A DNA stretch of 48,105 nucleotides from assembly GCA_946406665.1 (NCBI GenBank), contig CAMJLE010000004.1, positions 1 through 48,105 of the forward strand. Direction: 5' to 3'. Source of the stretch: an uncultured Candidatus Saccharibacteria bacterium (GTDB lineage: Bacteria; Patescibacteriota; Saccharimonadia; Saccharimonadales; Saccharimonadaceae). Position numbers and translations under genes: made by a program. Below, in pieces: positions 34,753 through 42,924 of the stretch (position 1 is the first letter of the stretch; the number at the start of each line of letters is the position of its first letter). The notes beneath the pieces are model-generated. The model was not told the origin of the DNA, searched no databases, and saw nothing but the letters and a program-made list of their open reading frames with translations.

Positions 34753-35007
34753 TTATATAGTTGCTAGGATATCTTCTTCTTTGATAATGAGATAGTCGGC
34801 CCCGTCAAGTTTGATTTCGGATGCGGAATAGTCGCGATAAAGAATTCGATCACCTTTTTTGACATTCTTAACATCTGGACCAACTGATTCGATGATAGCG
34901 GTGTTCTGCTTCTCTTTTGCTTCGCCGAGAAGAATACCAGAGGCGGTTTGCTCAACGGCGGCGTCCTTTTTGGCGACGACGCGGTCAGCAAGAGGTTTAA
35001 TAGCCAT
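34753..35007 (-). CDS. groS: Co-chaperonin GroES (Hsp10)
   Basis: The 84-aa product starts MAIKPLADRVVAKK, a clear GroES N-terminus, and carries a mobile-loop region and the C-terminal DYLIIKEEDILA. A longer frame upstream would read through the CIRCE site, so the AGGAGG-preceded ATG at 35007 is chosen. It caps GroEL. At 84 residues it is slightly shorter than the usual 95. Confidence 0.95.
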   Translation of the reverse strand: MAIKPLADRVVAKKDAAVEQTASGILLGEAKEKQNTAIIESVGPDVKNVKKGDRILYRDYSASEIKLDGADYLIIKEEDILATI

Positions 35008-35038
35008 GAATTTCCTCCTAATGTTTTTGTATAAGTTC

Positions 35039-35067
35039 AGTGTAGCGCGGTGAGTTAGCACTGTCAA
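35039..35067 (-). promoter_or_regulatory. groESL promoter
   Basis: On the minus strand: TTGACA, exactly 17 bp, TACACT. The -35 lies inside the CIRCE element, so repressor binding would exclude polymerase. Confidence 0.8.
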
Positions 35068-35081
35068 GCTTCGAGTGCTAA
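35055..35081. promoter_or_regulatory. CIRCE operator (HrcA binding site)
   Basis: TTAGCACTG, nine bases, GAGTGCTAA. The consensus is TTAGCACTC-N9-GAGTGCTAA, so only one base differs. HrcA should repress groESL here. No hrcA gene is in the window. Confidence 0.92.
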
Positions 35082-35169
35082 GTACTAGTGGTTAATGGTG
35101 AAATATGTTTCTCGTAAATAAGCTTAAAGATTTTGGGATATAATAATAAAAAATAAGTGAGGTCTAATA

Positions 35170-36936
35170 ATGGAAGAACAAGATCAGCAGTCTGAGCAGG
35201 CGGTTGAGGCGGTTGAGCAGCAAACTGATGCGCAGGTCGCAGATAATGTAGGCGAGACGGCTGCGGCGGAGAGCTCCGTGGAGAATGCGGCTACCGCTAA
35301 CTCAGACAAGAATGACAAGGGTAAAAAGGGGCACGGTCTTATACTCGTGTTAGTAACAGTGTTAGTGCTAGTACTGGCGGCTGGATGTGTTGCGGCGGTT
35401 GTGTTATTGCAGGGGTCGGGAGATAAAAAAGATGACAGTCAGAGGGCGGATAATAAGCAAAAACAGGAGCCCGTCGATAGCGACAATGATCTTGCCCTGA
35501 AGAACAATGAGTTAAGTGATTTTGATTTAAGCTTTTTGAAGCTCGAAAACAACGAGGAAAACAATGTCTATAGTCCGCTTTCAGTAAAGTATGCATTAGC
35601 GATGCTGAAGGATGGCGCCAAAGGCGAATCGAAAAAACAGATTGAGAACGTAATCGGCGGATATGAGGTAAAGAAATATACTAATAGCAAAAATACATCT
35701 TTGGCTAACGCGATGTTTATTCGTGAAGAAACTAAAGATAAGATTATCGATAGCTATATTGATGGTCTGAAGACAAATTATAATGCAGACGTCATTTACG
35801 ATAGCTTCAAGAGCGCTAGTGCGATGAATTCCTGGATTAACAAGCAGACGTTAGGCCTGATTGATAAGACGATGAAAGATGAAGACTTGAAGGGGTTGGA
35901 TTTTGCATTAGTTAACGCTTTGGCAATTGATCAGAATTGGAATTATGCCCTGCAATGCCAGGACGGGATTAAGATACCATGTAAGAGCCGTTATTCTTGG
36001 AGTTCGAGTTACGAGCATGAGAATTTCAATCAAAGTATTGATAGGATTAGAGAAAAATACGAATCGCTAAAGTTTAATGGCTCTAGCAACGTTAAGTCTG
36101 TTAAGATTGGCGCAAACTTTAATAATTACGACATTATTAAAGAAGTTGGCGAAGATAAGATTCGAGCTAAGGTTGCCGAAGAATATAAAAAGTGGCTGAG
36201 GAGCGACGAAGGGCAGTATGAGGGTATTAAAGATACAGATACGGCAAAGATAGCTAAGGAAGTCGATGAATACATGGAAGAGCTGAAGGCGAATTACGGG
36301 AAGAACGATTCGTCGACTGACTATTACGTATACTATGATGACGATGCGAAAGTGTTTGCTAAGGACTTGAAGAAATATGATGGCAATACGTTGCAATACG
36401 TGGGGATAATGCCGAAAGAAGATAGTTTGAGCGAGTTCGTAAAGAGCTTGACGGCAAAAAAGACGGCGAAGTATATTGACGGCCTAAAGGAACTGAAGAA
36501 TGAAAACTTTAAAGAAGGCGTAATTACGCGGATTGATGCAACTATTCCGTTGTTTAAATACGATGGCTCGTTGAATTTGAAGGATGATTTGAAGGCGCTT
36601 GGCATTGAAGATGTGTTCAGTGAAGAAGATGCGGATTTGTCCGGAGTAACAAAACTGACGAAGGCGAATGGAGAAGCCTATAACTCATTTATCAAGATTG
36701 CCAAACATAATACGACGATTGATTTTTCGAATGAAGGAATAAAGGCTAGTGCAACTACGGTACTCGGTGGCGGTATTGGCAGTGGCGGTCCTCACTTCGA
36801 ATATCTTTGGGATGTGCCGGTAGAAAAAGTTGACTTAACTTTCGATAAACCGTTTATGTATCTTATTCGCAATAAAGATACTGGCGAGATATGGTTTGTC
36901 GGCAAAGTATATGAGCCGACGGAAAATAAGAAGTAG
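35170..36936 (+). CDS. Membrane-anchored serpin (protease inhibitor)
   Basis: The 588-aa protein has an acidic cytosolic N-terminus (1-53), one membrane helix (57-80), a charged linker, and a serpin domain (about 110-588). Serpin marks are NVYSPLSVKYALAMLKDGA near 135, the helix with LANAMFIRE, the hinge NEGIKASATT (521-530) before the reactive loop, and the closing FDKPFMYLIRNKDTGEIWF (558-576). Serpins trap serine or cysteine proteases by a conformational change. The hinge has Ala-rich P12-P9 but Ile at P14. It stands alone with a GAGGT site and a terminator. Presumably it guards the cell surface from host or neighbour proteases. Confidence 0.9.
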   Translation: MEEQDQQSEQAVEAVEQQTDAQVADNVGETAAAESSVENAATANSDKNDKGKKGHGLILVLVTVLVLVLAAGCVAAVVLLQGSGDKKDDSQRADNKQKQEPVDSDNDLALKNNELSDFDLSFLKLENNEENNVYSPLSVKYALAMLKDGAKGESKKQIENVIGGYEVKKYTNSKNTSLANAMFIREETKDKIIDSYIDGLKTNYNADVIYDSFKSASAMNSWINKQTLGLIDKTMKDEDLKGLDFALVNALAIDQNWNYALQCQDGIKIPCKSRYSWSSSYEHENFNQSIDRIREKYESLKFNGSSNVKSVKIGANFNNYDIIKEVGEDKIRAKVAEEYKKWLRSDEGQYEGIKDTDTAKIAKEVDEYMEELKANYGKNDSSTDYYVYYDDDAKVFAKDLKKYDGNTLQYVGIMPKEDSLSEFVKSLTAKKTAKYIDGLKELKNENFKEGVITRIDATIPLFKYDGSLNLKDDLKALGIEDVFSEEDADLSGVTKLTKANGEAYNSFIKIAKHNTTIDFSNEGIKASATTVLGGGIGSGGPHFEYLWDVPVEKVDLTFDKPFMYLIRNKDTGEIWFVGKVYEPTENKK

Positions 36937-36970
36937 GTATTAGGGTTATTGTCCCAAATTCCGTCCAAAA

Positions 36971-37013
36971 ACCTCGGCGAAGCTGCATCTTGCAGTGGAG
37001 CCGGGGCTTTTTT
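36971..37013 (+). terminator. Terminator of the serpin gene
   Basis: CCTCGGC pairs with GCCGGGG, an inner CTGCA/TGCAG hairpin lies within, and CTTTTTT follows. Confidence 0.8.
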
Positions 37014-37051
37014 ATGATTTGATGCTTTCTGTGTAGTCGTTGGGGGCGTGG

Positions 37052-37060
37052 TGGTATGAT
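37052..37060 (+). promoter_or_regulatory. Extended -10 promoter, leaderless start
   Basis: TGGTATGAT is followed by six bases and the ATG at 37067. Confidence 0.6.
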
Positions 37061-37066
37061 GTAGAT

Positions 37067-38329
37067 ATGAGCATAAAAGAAAAGATTCCATTGTACGATA
37101 AAATTGTAATTCCCTATCATGTAGGAAAAGCGGCTATTTGGGGAGTGGCAAATGGTTTTCCGGGACGAAGGCTGAAAGTGATTGGCGTGACCGGTACGAA
37201 CGGAAAAACAACAACTTCTTTTATGATTTGGAAGATGCTGAATGAGGCTGGACATAAGGCCGGCGTGATGACGACGGTCGGTTGGGGTGTAGGTGAAATC
37301 CATGAGCAGATGGAGCATATGACGACCGTAGATTCTAGGCTACTAAATAAGAGGATTAAGAAAATCGTAGAGGCAGGAGCGGAATATTTGGTGCTTGAGC
37401 TTACGAGTCATGCCCTTGCGCAACATCGCAGCTTAGGGATTCCGATTGAAGTTGCCGTGATGACGAATGTGACCCATGAGCATTTGGATTACCATAGGAC
37501 TTTTGAAAAATATCGTGATGCAAAGCGAAAATTATTTAAGCAGGCCAAATATGGCGTAGTGAATGCTGACGATCCGAGTGCGGAGCTATTTGAGGAGGAT
37601 GTGACGGACTATGTGACGTATGGTGTAAAAAGTGGCAAGATGAAGGCCGAGAAAATACAGCTGAAGCCGGATGGCGTTGAATATGTTATTCCGTCAGAAG
37701 GCAATTTGAAGGTTAAAACGCAGATTGCGGGCAATTTTAATGTATATAATTCCCTGGCCTGCGTGGCGGTCGGAAAACGCTTGGGGCTGTCTGATGAAGA
37801 AATCCAGAAAGGGATTTTTGCCTTGACGGAGGTTGAGGGGCGAATGGTTAAAGTGGACGAAGGACAGATTTTTACGGCGATAGTGGATTACGCGCATACG
37901 CCGGACGCATTTGAGAAGTTGCTCCCAGACATGCAGAAAGCGACCGAAGGAAGATTGATTGTGGTATTTGGTTCGGCTGGAGGGCGCAGGGATCCTTCAA
38001 AGCGCAAACCGATGGGTGAAATCGCCGGAAAATATGCAGATATTATTGTACTGACGGAAGAAGATGACCGCGATACGCCTGGCGAGGAAATAATGGAGCA
38101 AATTGCAGAAGGCGCACGTGAGCAAGGCAAAAAGGATGATAAGAATTTGTTTAAGATTCTGGATCGACCGACGGCGATTTTGGAGGCGTGTAAGATGGCG
38201 AAAAAAGGTGACACTGTGCTCTTCTTGGGCAAAGGCAATGAAAAAACAATTGAGCGTGCTGATGGAGTTCATCCTTACTACGAATTGGATGAGGTTACAA
38301 AGGCGCTAAAGGCTATAAAAAAGAAGTGA
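37067..38329 (+). CDS. murE: Mur ligase, MurE-like (UDP-MurNAc-dipeptide ligase)
   Basis: The 420-aa protein has the Mur ligase ATP motif VTGTNGKTTT (41-50), the TSHALAQHR motif near 119-127, NVTHEHLDYH (near 138-147), and C-terminal domain motifs VDYAHTPDAF and FGSAGGRRDPSKR. It would add the third residue to the peptidoglycan stem. Domain 1, which binds the UDP moiety, is almost absent (about 30 residues before the ATP domain; normal MurE is near 490). The acid-selecting DNPR position reads DDRD here, so the third residue cannot be predicted. The leaderless ATG is chosen because the longer frame reads through the -10 box. Confidence 0.85.
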   Translation: MSIKEKIPLYDKIVIPYHVGKAAIWGVANGFPGRRLKVIGVTGTNGKTTTSFMIWKMLNEAGHKAGVMTTVGWGVGEIHEQMEHMTTVDSRLLNKRIKKIVEAGAEYLVLELTSHALAQHRSLGIPIEVAVMTNVTHEHLDYHRTFEKYRDAKRKLFKQAKYGVVNADDPSAELFEEDVTDYVTYGVKSGKMKAEKIQLKPDGVEYVIPSEGNLKVKTQIAGNFNVYNSLACVAVGKRLGLSDEEIQKGIFALTEVEGRMVKVDEGQIFTAIVDYAHTPDAFEKLLPDMQKATEGRLIVVFGSAGGRRDPSKRKPMGEIAGKYADIIVLTEEDDRDTPGEEIMEQIAEGAREQGKKDDKNLFKILDRPTAILEACKMAKKGDTVLFLGKGNEKTIERADGVHPYYELDEVTKALKAIKKK

Positions 38330-38365
38330 TTCCCTTTTGGTGGCGGATATTTTTGCGCTCAATTT

Positions 38366-38374
38366 TGATATAAT
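38366..38374 (+). promoter_or_regulatory. Extended -10 promoter
   Basis: TGATATAAT gives a leader of about 14 nt that holds GAGAGG before the ATG at 38395. Confidence 0.55.
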
Positions 38375-38394
38375 TTGAATAACGAGAGGTGGTT

Positions 38395-41097
38395 ATGAAT
38401 CCAGAGGTTGGGCGGCAAAATAATATGGTCTATGTAGCTAGTGCACCAGGTGTTTCGGATGCGCCGAAGAAAAGTTGCAAACCGGTAGCGCTGATAATTT
38501 TGGGCGTAATTGGCGTGCTGGCGGTGGTGGCGATTGGTGTGCTGGTCTTTTTGTTGAAAGGTAGCGATATTAATTGGGATACGGACTATGGCGATATTGG
38601 CTTAGACTACATAATGCCTACGACGGTACAGGTGGGCATAAAAGCAAGCGAGGGCGTGCTGGGTGATGTGAATTACGAAGGGGTTTGTGACAAAAACAAC
38701 AAGATAAAACAACCGGTGCGAGATGGCGAGAGAGTGAAATGGGATTTATCTGATGGGGCTGGACGATGTACGCTAAAAGCGAGTTATCAATTGAGAACGA
38801 TTGAAAAGGCTTTTATGGTGATAACGGATGAGGTTGAGGGTGAAGATTTAGCGCTGGAGGATATATATCGGACAAAAATTAGCCAAGAGGCGGACGATGA
38901 CGGCGATGGGCTCCAAAATAAGCGAGAGAAGGAACTGGGCACGAAGACTGATTTGACGGATACGGATGGCGACGGCTTGGCGGATGGGTATGAAATTAAT
39001 ACGACGAAGACCGATCCACTAAAAGCAGACACGGATAACGATGGCTTGAATGATGCGAGTGAAATTAAAGTGAACCTTGATCCGCTGAAGGTGGACACGA
39101 AAAAAGACGGAGTGCGAGATGGTGAACGAAAACTAAACTATGTTTATAATGGCGGGAATGTTAGCTTAAAGTTGAGCGGCAAGGGTGATATTGCGAATAC
39201 TACAATTGACATTACTAATGGTGCGGCTTTGAGCAAGAAGGCTGGTCTTATTCCGAAATTGTATAGTTTTTATACGGCTGGCGATACGGATGAGGTGGTG
39301 GCGACAATTGCCTACACTGATGCCGAGCTCGCGAGCGCAAAGATTAGTGCAAGCGATTTGGTGCTTTATCGGTATGATTTGAGTAATGGAAAATATGAAG
39401 CTGTAACAACAAAGGTCGATACGGCTCAGATGAAAGTGAGTGCGACGATTGGAGATATGGGGCCGTATTATGTTTTGGGGTCTAGGAAAGCTGAAAGCTT
39501 GGAGAATAGAAATTCGGAAATACTGTTCGTGCTAGACAACTCTTGGAGCATGTTTACAAATGAGCAGTATAAGAAGATGCATGACGGTAAAGACTTCTAT
39601 GTCACATTGGATGCAAATGACCCGGAAGGGCGCCGTTTCCAGTTTACTAAAGAGCTGGCGGAGAGATTGAGCGAAAAAGGCGCAAAGATAGGTATTGGGG
39701 AGTTTAGTGGAGATTTTGTGGCGGTCGGAAAGATTGGCTCGAAGATTGACGAATTAAAGAAGGTACTGAACGGAATGAACGAGCATCGAAGTGTAAAAGT
39801 TGATGGTACAAATATAGCGAGGGCGATTCGGGATGGCGCAAAGGAGTTTTCGAGTGGGGCGAGCCTGAAGACTCTAGTACTTCTAACTGACGGCATAGAT
39901 GTTAACCATCTTTCTGGTCATGCGGAAACTATAGCGAAGGAGATGGCAGATCAGAATGTGCGCGTGTGTGCGCTAGGCTTTGGCGAGGGGGCGTATAGCA
40001 ACGATTTGACGACAATTGCAGAAAAGACTGGCTGCAAGCTCTTCTCTAGTTCGGACGTAACGGGACTAGACGAAGTCTTTAATAACTTAGAGATTTTGCT
40101 GAATGATGAGCTTGCGGATATTGACGGTGATGGCAAAATGGATGGATACGTAATGGCCGATAGCGGTTTCATGGTGACGCGTGATGGTTTTTCGTTTAAG
40201 AACTATAGTTCCAATCTAATGCTGGATGGGCATTGTTATGGGATGGCGACTTTTGCGCAGTTGTATTATTCGAGAAAGATGCCGCTTCGGCATGATGCCA
40301 TAAAAGCGGCTGGGCTGACTTCGTATAGCTATAACTTGAATTGGTCGTATTTTAGAGATTATCAGAATTTGTATGATTACAAATTGCGGACGAATGCCCT
40401 GAAGTATGTGTCGCAATTTGGTGCGAGATATTTTGGTGAGGAGGAGCTGGTTGGTAAATATGTGATGAAAGATGGCCTGTTGACCTATACGGATGCTGTG
40501 CGGAAAGAGATAAAGAAGACGGGGATGTTTGATTTTTACGAAAAGAAAACAAAAGTTTCGCCTGCCGATCAGGAGAAGAAATATGGTTTTTCGTATGAGG
40601 GGATTGAGAAGGCGCGCCTGGATGAAGTGAAAATGCAAAATAGTGCGGCGATGGATGATGTTGATCGGAGTTTAATGAATGCGATTTTTGCAGGCCAAAT
40701 TCGTCAAACGGCGGTAAGAATGTACAGTTCTGGTAGTGCGGTCGGCATTGATGGTAACGTTATAAAGAGAACGAACGTTAAACAGATGACAAACTCTAAT
40801 GATTTCATGAATTTGATTACAGCAAGATTGCGAAGACATGAGGCGCCAGTAATATTAGCATATTTCTCGGGAGGGCTACATGCGATGAATGCGATTAACT
40901 TGATTCAGGATGCAAAAGATTCAAACCACTATTATGTAGGGGTATATGATAGTAATTATCCTGGCGAAAAACGTTATCTAGAGCTTAAGTGCAGTAATTA
41001 TAGCTGCACAACTAGGTCGAACAGCTATTATGGCGAATCGGGCGAAGTGATTAGAATGTCTATTTCACAGGCGGAAGATCTGAAGCATTTTAACTGA
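38395..41097 (+). CDS. Surface protein with TSP3 calcium repeats, vWA domain and Cys/His hydrolase-like end
   Basis: The 900-aa product has one membrane helix (about 30-53), TSP3/EF-hand-like calcium repeats (about 165-245, DDDGDGLQNK, DTDGDGLADG, DTDNDGLNDA), a beta-rich section, and a vWA domain (about 375-560) with MIDAS DNSWS (381-385) and later LLTDGID. Residues 600-900 hold GHCYGMA (Cys614), GLHAMNA (His829) and VYDSNYPG (Asp852), which look like a papain-type Cys-His-Asp set. Adhesion plus proteolysis or transfer at the cell surface is inferred. Its end overlaps the convergent gene by 8 nt. AGAGG before the ATG fixes the start. Confidence 0.82.
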   Translation: MNPEVGRQNNMVYVASAPGVSDAPKKSCKPVALIILGVIGVLAVVAIGVLVFLLKGSDINWDTDYGDIGLDYIMPTTVQVGIKASEGVLGDVNYEGVCDKNNKIKQPVRDGERVKWDLSDGAGRCTLKASYQLRTIEKAFMVITDEVEGEDLALEDIYRTKISQEADDDGDGLQNKREKELGTKTDLTDTDGDGLADGYEINTTKTDPLKADTDNDGLNDASEIKVNLDPLKVDTKKDGVRDGERKLNYVYNGGNVSLKLSGKGDIANTTIDITNGAALSKKAGLIPKLYSFYTAGDTDEVVATIAYTDAELASAKISASDLVLYRYDLSNGKYEAVTTKVDTAQMKVSATIGDMGPYYVLGSRKAESLENRNSEILFVLDNSWSMFTNEQYKKMHDGKDFYVTLDANDPEGRRFQFTKELAERLSEKGAKIGIGEFSGDFVAVGKIGSKIDELKKVLNGMNEHRSVKVDGTNIARAIRDGAKEFSSGASLKTLVLLTDGIDVNHLSGHAETIAKEMADQNVRVCALGFGEGAYSNDLTTIAEKTGCKLFSSSDVTGLDEVFNNLEILLNDELADIDGDGKMDGYVMADSGFMVTRDGFSFKNYSSNLMLDGHCYGMATFAQLYYSRKMPLRHDAIKAAGLTSYSYNLNWSYFRDYQNLYDYKLRTNALKYVSQFGARYFGEEELVGKYVMKDGLLTYTDAVRKEIKKTGMFDFYEKKTKVSPADQEKKYGFSYEGIEKARLDEVKMQNSAAMDDVDRSLMNAIFAGQIRQTAVRMYSSGSAVGIDGNVIKRTNVKQMTNSNDFMNLITARLRRHEAPVILAYFSGGLHAMNAINLIQDAKDSNHYYVGVYDSNYPGEKRYLELKCSNYSCTTRSNSYYGESGEVIRMSISQAEDLKHFN

Positions 41098-41941
41098 GCC
41101 AGAGGCTAACACAGCGAATATAACCGCCACCCTTTCTGAGTTCGGTCACGTCTGGCGTAAGGCAAATAAGGCCGCGCGCTTCGAGCTTAGCTTGGAGTTT
41201 GGGGGCGTTGCAGGACATGATGACGTGTTTGCCGGTGCTAACCAGGTTATTGGCGAATCCTTTAGTGCATTCGTTGAAATCGACAGTGATTTTGTCGAGG
41301 TCGGTGAGAGCTTGGATTTTTTGGTTTGATTCCTCGTCGAGAGCGTCCGGGCAGTATGCAATAGTATGCTCGTCGATGACGGAGACGGCGAGGTCGAGAT
41401 CGTACCAAAAGCTATCGACGCGGCCAGTGAAGGGGTTAATATGCTCGGTGCCGTCATCGTTGAGTTGGGGTTTAGCATGGAGCTGGATTAGCTCAAGGCC
41501 AAGAGTTTTGGCGGCGAAAGCTTGGGCTTCTGGGTCGGAGCGATAGCTGCTGCCGCCGAAAAGATAGTTGCCACAACATAGCGAATCGCCTTGGCCAGAA
41601 AAGAGATACTTGCCTGGCACTTCGATGGTTTTAATCCCCTGCTCTTCTAAACATTTTTTGGCGTAGGCCTCTTCGGCTTGGCGGGCTTTGGGAAGACGCG
41701 ACATGACGGCGACGCCATTTTTGACTAGTGCCCAGTTGGCGGTATATACGCCGTCTTGGCAACCTTTTGGTGGGTCGACTTTTACGAGTTCTATGCCGGC
41801 CTGCTTGAAACATTCGAGGATTTCGGCGTGCTCGGCCATGGCTTTTCGAACGCTAATGCCGCTCGAGGTGTAATATGGGTTGATTTCGTAGGTGTCTGCA
41901 AAATAGTCGGCACCAGAAACTAGTAGTTTTTGGTTAATCAT
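41090..41941 (-). CDS. Dimethylarginine dimethylaminohydrolase-like enzyme
   Basis: The 283-aa protein belongs to the amidinotransferase/DDAH-like fold: QDGVYTANWALV near 60-72, SGQGDSL, FWYDLDLAVSVID, and a C-terminal GGGYIRCVSLWL with Cys277 in the nucleophile position. DDAH cleaves methylated arginines to citrulline; relatives include arginine deiminase. It is the second gene of a two-gene operon, 8 bases after the Mur-ligase-like gene, with AGAGGA before the ATG. Substrate is a guess: DDAH, arginine deiminase and related hydrolases are hard to separate by eye. Confidence 0.8.
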   Translation of the reverse strand: MINQKLLVSGADYFADTYEINPYYTSSGISVRKAMAEHAEILECFKQAGIELVKVDPPKGCQDGVYTANWALVKNGVAVMSRLPKARQAEEAYAKKCLEEQGIKTIEVPGKYLFSGQGDSLCCGNYLFGGSSYRSDPEAQAFAAKTLGLELIQLHAKPQLNDDGTEHINPFTGRVDSFWYDLDLAVSVIDEHTIAYCPDALDEESNQKIQALTDLDKITVDFNECTKGFANNLVSTGKHVIMSCNAPKLQAKLEARGLICLTPDVTELRKGGGYIRCVSLWLS

Positions 41942-41949
41942 GAGTTCCT

Positions 41950-42672
41950 CTAGTTAATTTTGGGTTCGTAGTTTGCGATGCCATCGACGATGCTGTCGAT
42001 GTCGGCGCCGATGGCGAAGCCGGCAAGTGCTGCTGCGGCCATGTAGTTGACGGCGGCTTCGTTGGCGACATAGGTTGCCATGTCGAAACTGCGACCACTA
42101 TAGGTTACGTTGGTTTCGGTGCCCATTTTATAAAGTTTTTGGCGATTGATGCGAAGGTCGCAGTCGCGGTCGTGGCCATAGGTGAAAGTGGCGGTTTTGG
42201 TTGGGTATTTGGAGTAGAAATCGTACTTGATATTGCCGTCGCGACAGAGGATGCTGAAATATGGCTGCGTGTTAAACAAGATAGATTGAGCATCGCGATT
42301 GCTAGTGTCTGGTGCGCCAATACCGTCTTCCGTAAGAACGGCAGCATAAATTGGGAGACCGTAGAAGATATGGTTTGCAAGTGCGGTGCCGTCGACCGAA
42401 ATGACGACGTGGTCGGCGCCAGTTTTCCATATTTTGTAGATTTGCTTGTAGAGCTCGGTGCTAGTTTTGGGGTCTAGGATGAGGCCGGTCTTTGCGTCGC
42501 GAGATTTGGCGATTTCATAGATGAAATGCGCAGTAGTATCGCGGCCATTAGCGCCAGTAACGGCGATGACTTTGAGGTCGTTCCCAGGGTTGCTGTAATA
42601 AGTGGCAAGGAATCTTGCCTTGGCTTTTTGAAGTTTTGGTTTGAGTCCGGATGTCTTCTTTTGCTCTGCCAT
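41950..42672 (-). CDS. Degenerate, truncated Mur-ligase-like protein
   Basis: The 240-aa protein aligns with the ATP-binding middle domain of MurE: LKVIAVTGANGRDTTAHF (33-50) matches LKVIGVTGTNGKTTTSF of the murE at 37067. The catalytic Lys of the P-loop is Arg44, followed by Asp where Thr is usual. The C-terminal ligase domain is missing; the end resembles the stretch just before it (AALAGFAIGADIDSI). It is therefore unlikely to be a working ligase and may be a sensor or scaffold. It leads an operon with the DDAH-like gene and has a leaderless promoter. Confidence 0.75.
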   Translation of the reverse strand: MAEQKKTSGLKPKLQKAKARFLATYYSNPGNDLKVIAVTGANGRDTTAHFIYEIAKSRDAKTGLILDPKTSTELYKQIYKIWKTGADHVVISVDGTALANHIFYGLPIYAAVLTEDGIGAPDTSNRDAQSILFNTQPYFSILCRDGNIKYDFYSKYPTKTATFTYGHDRDCDLRINRQKLYKMGTETNVTYSGRSFDMATYVANEAAVNYMAAAALAGFAIGADIDSIVDGIANYEPKIN

Positions 42673-42678
42673 AAAAAT

Positions 42679-42687
42679 AGTATATCA
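42679..42687 (-). promoter_or_regulatory. Extended -10 promoter, leaderless start
   Basis: On the minus strand TGATATACT is followed by six bases and the ATG at 42672. Confidence 0.6.
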
Positions 42688-42702
42688 TCTCTGGTAGAAA
42701 TG

Positions 42703-42711
42703 TGCTATAAT
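42703..42711 (+). promoter_or_regulatory. Extended -10 promoter for tRNA-Arg
   Basis: TGCTATAAT lies about 94 nt before the tRNA, giving a pre-tRNA leader of about 87 nt. In the leader GGGCAC (42788-42793) can pair with GTGCCC, the 5' acceptor strand. Confidence 0.5.
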
Positions 42712-42804
42712 ATGATGCATCATGTGGCTTTGCGCTGCACGATGGTCTTTTAATCTTTGAACGGTGGAATAGTAGCTTGTCTTTGATGGGCACTATCCAC
42801 ATAT

Positions 42805-42881
42805 GTGCCCGTAGCTCAGTTGGATAGAGCGTCAGCTTGCGGAGCTGAAGGTCGTACGTTCGAATCGTATCGGGCATACCA
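42805..42881 (+). tRNA. tRNA-Arg (anticodon GCG)
   Basis: Cloverleaf: acceptor GTGCCCG with CGGGCAT (first pair G-U), D-arm GCTC/GAGC, anticodon stem TCAGC/GCTGA with loop TTGCGGA (anticodon GCG), T-arm GTACG/CGTAT with loop TTCGAAT, discriminator A and encoded CCA. It reads CGC and CGU without the A34-to-inosine change used by most bacteria, which read this box with tRNA-Arg(ACG). Confidence 0.92.
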
Positions 42882-42924
42882 TAATTTGAGTCAAAAAACC
42901 GCATGTCGGCAGTTTTTCTCGTTC

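Noticed and set aside
33228-34760. Long plus-strand frames opposite groEL (up to 251 aa)
   Set aside because: They are antisense shadows of groEL, which is unambiguous.
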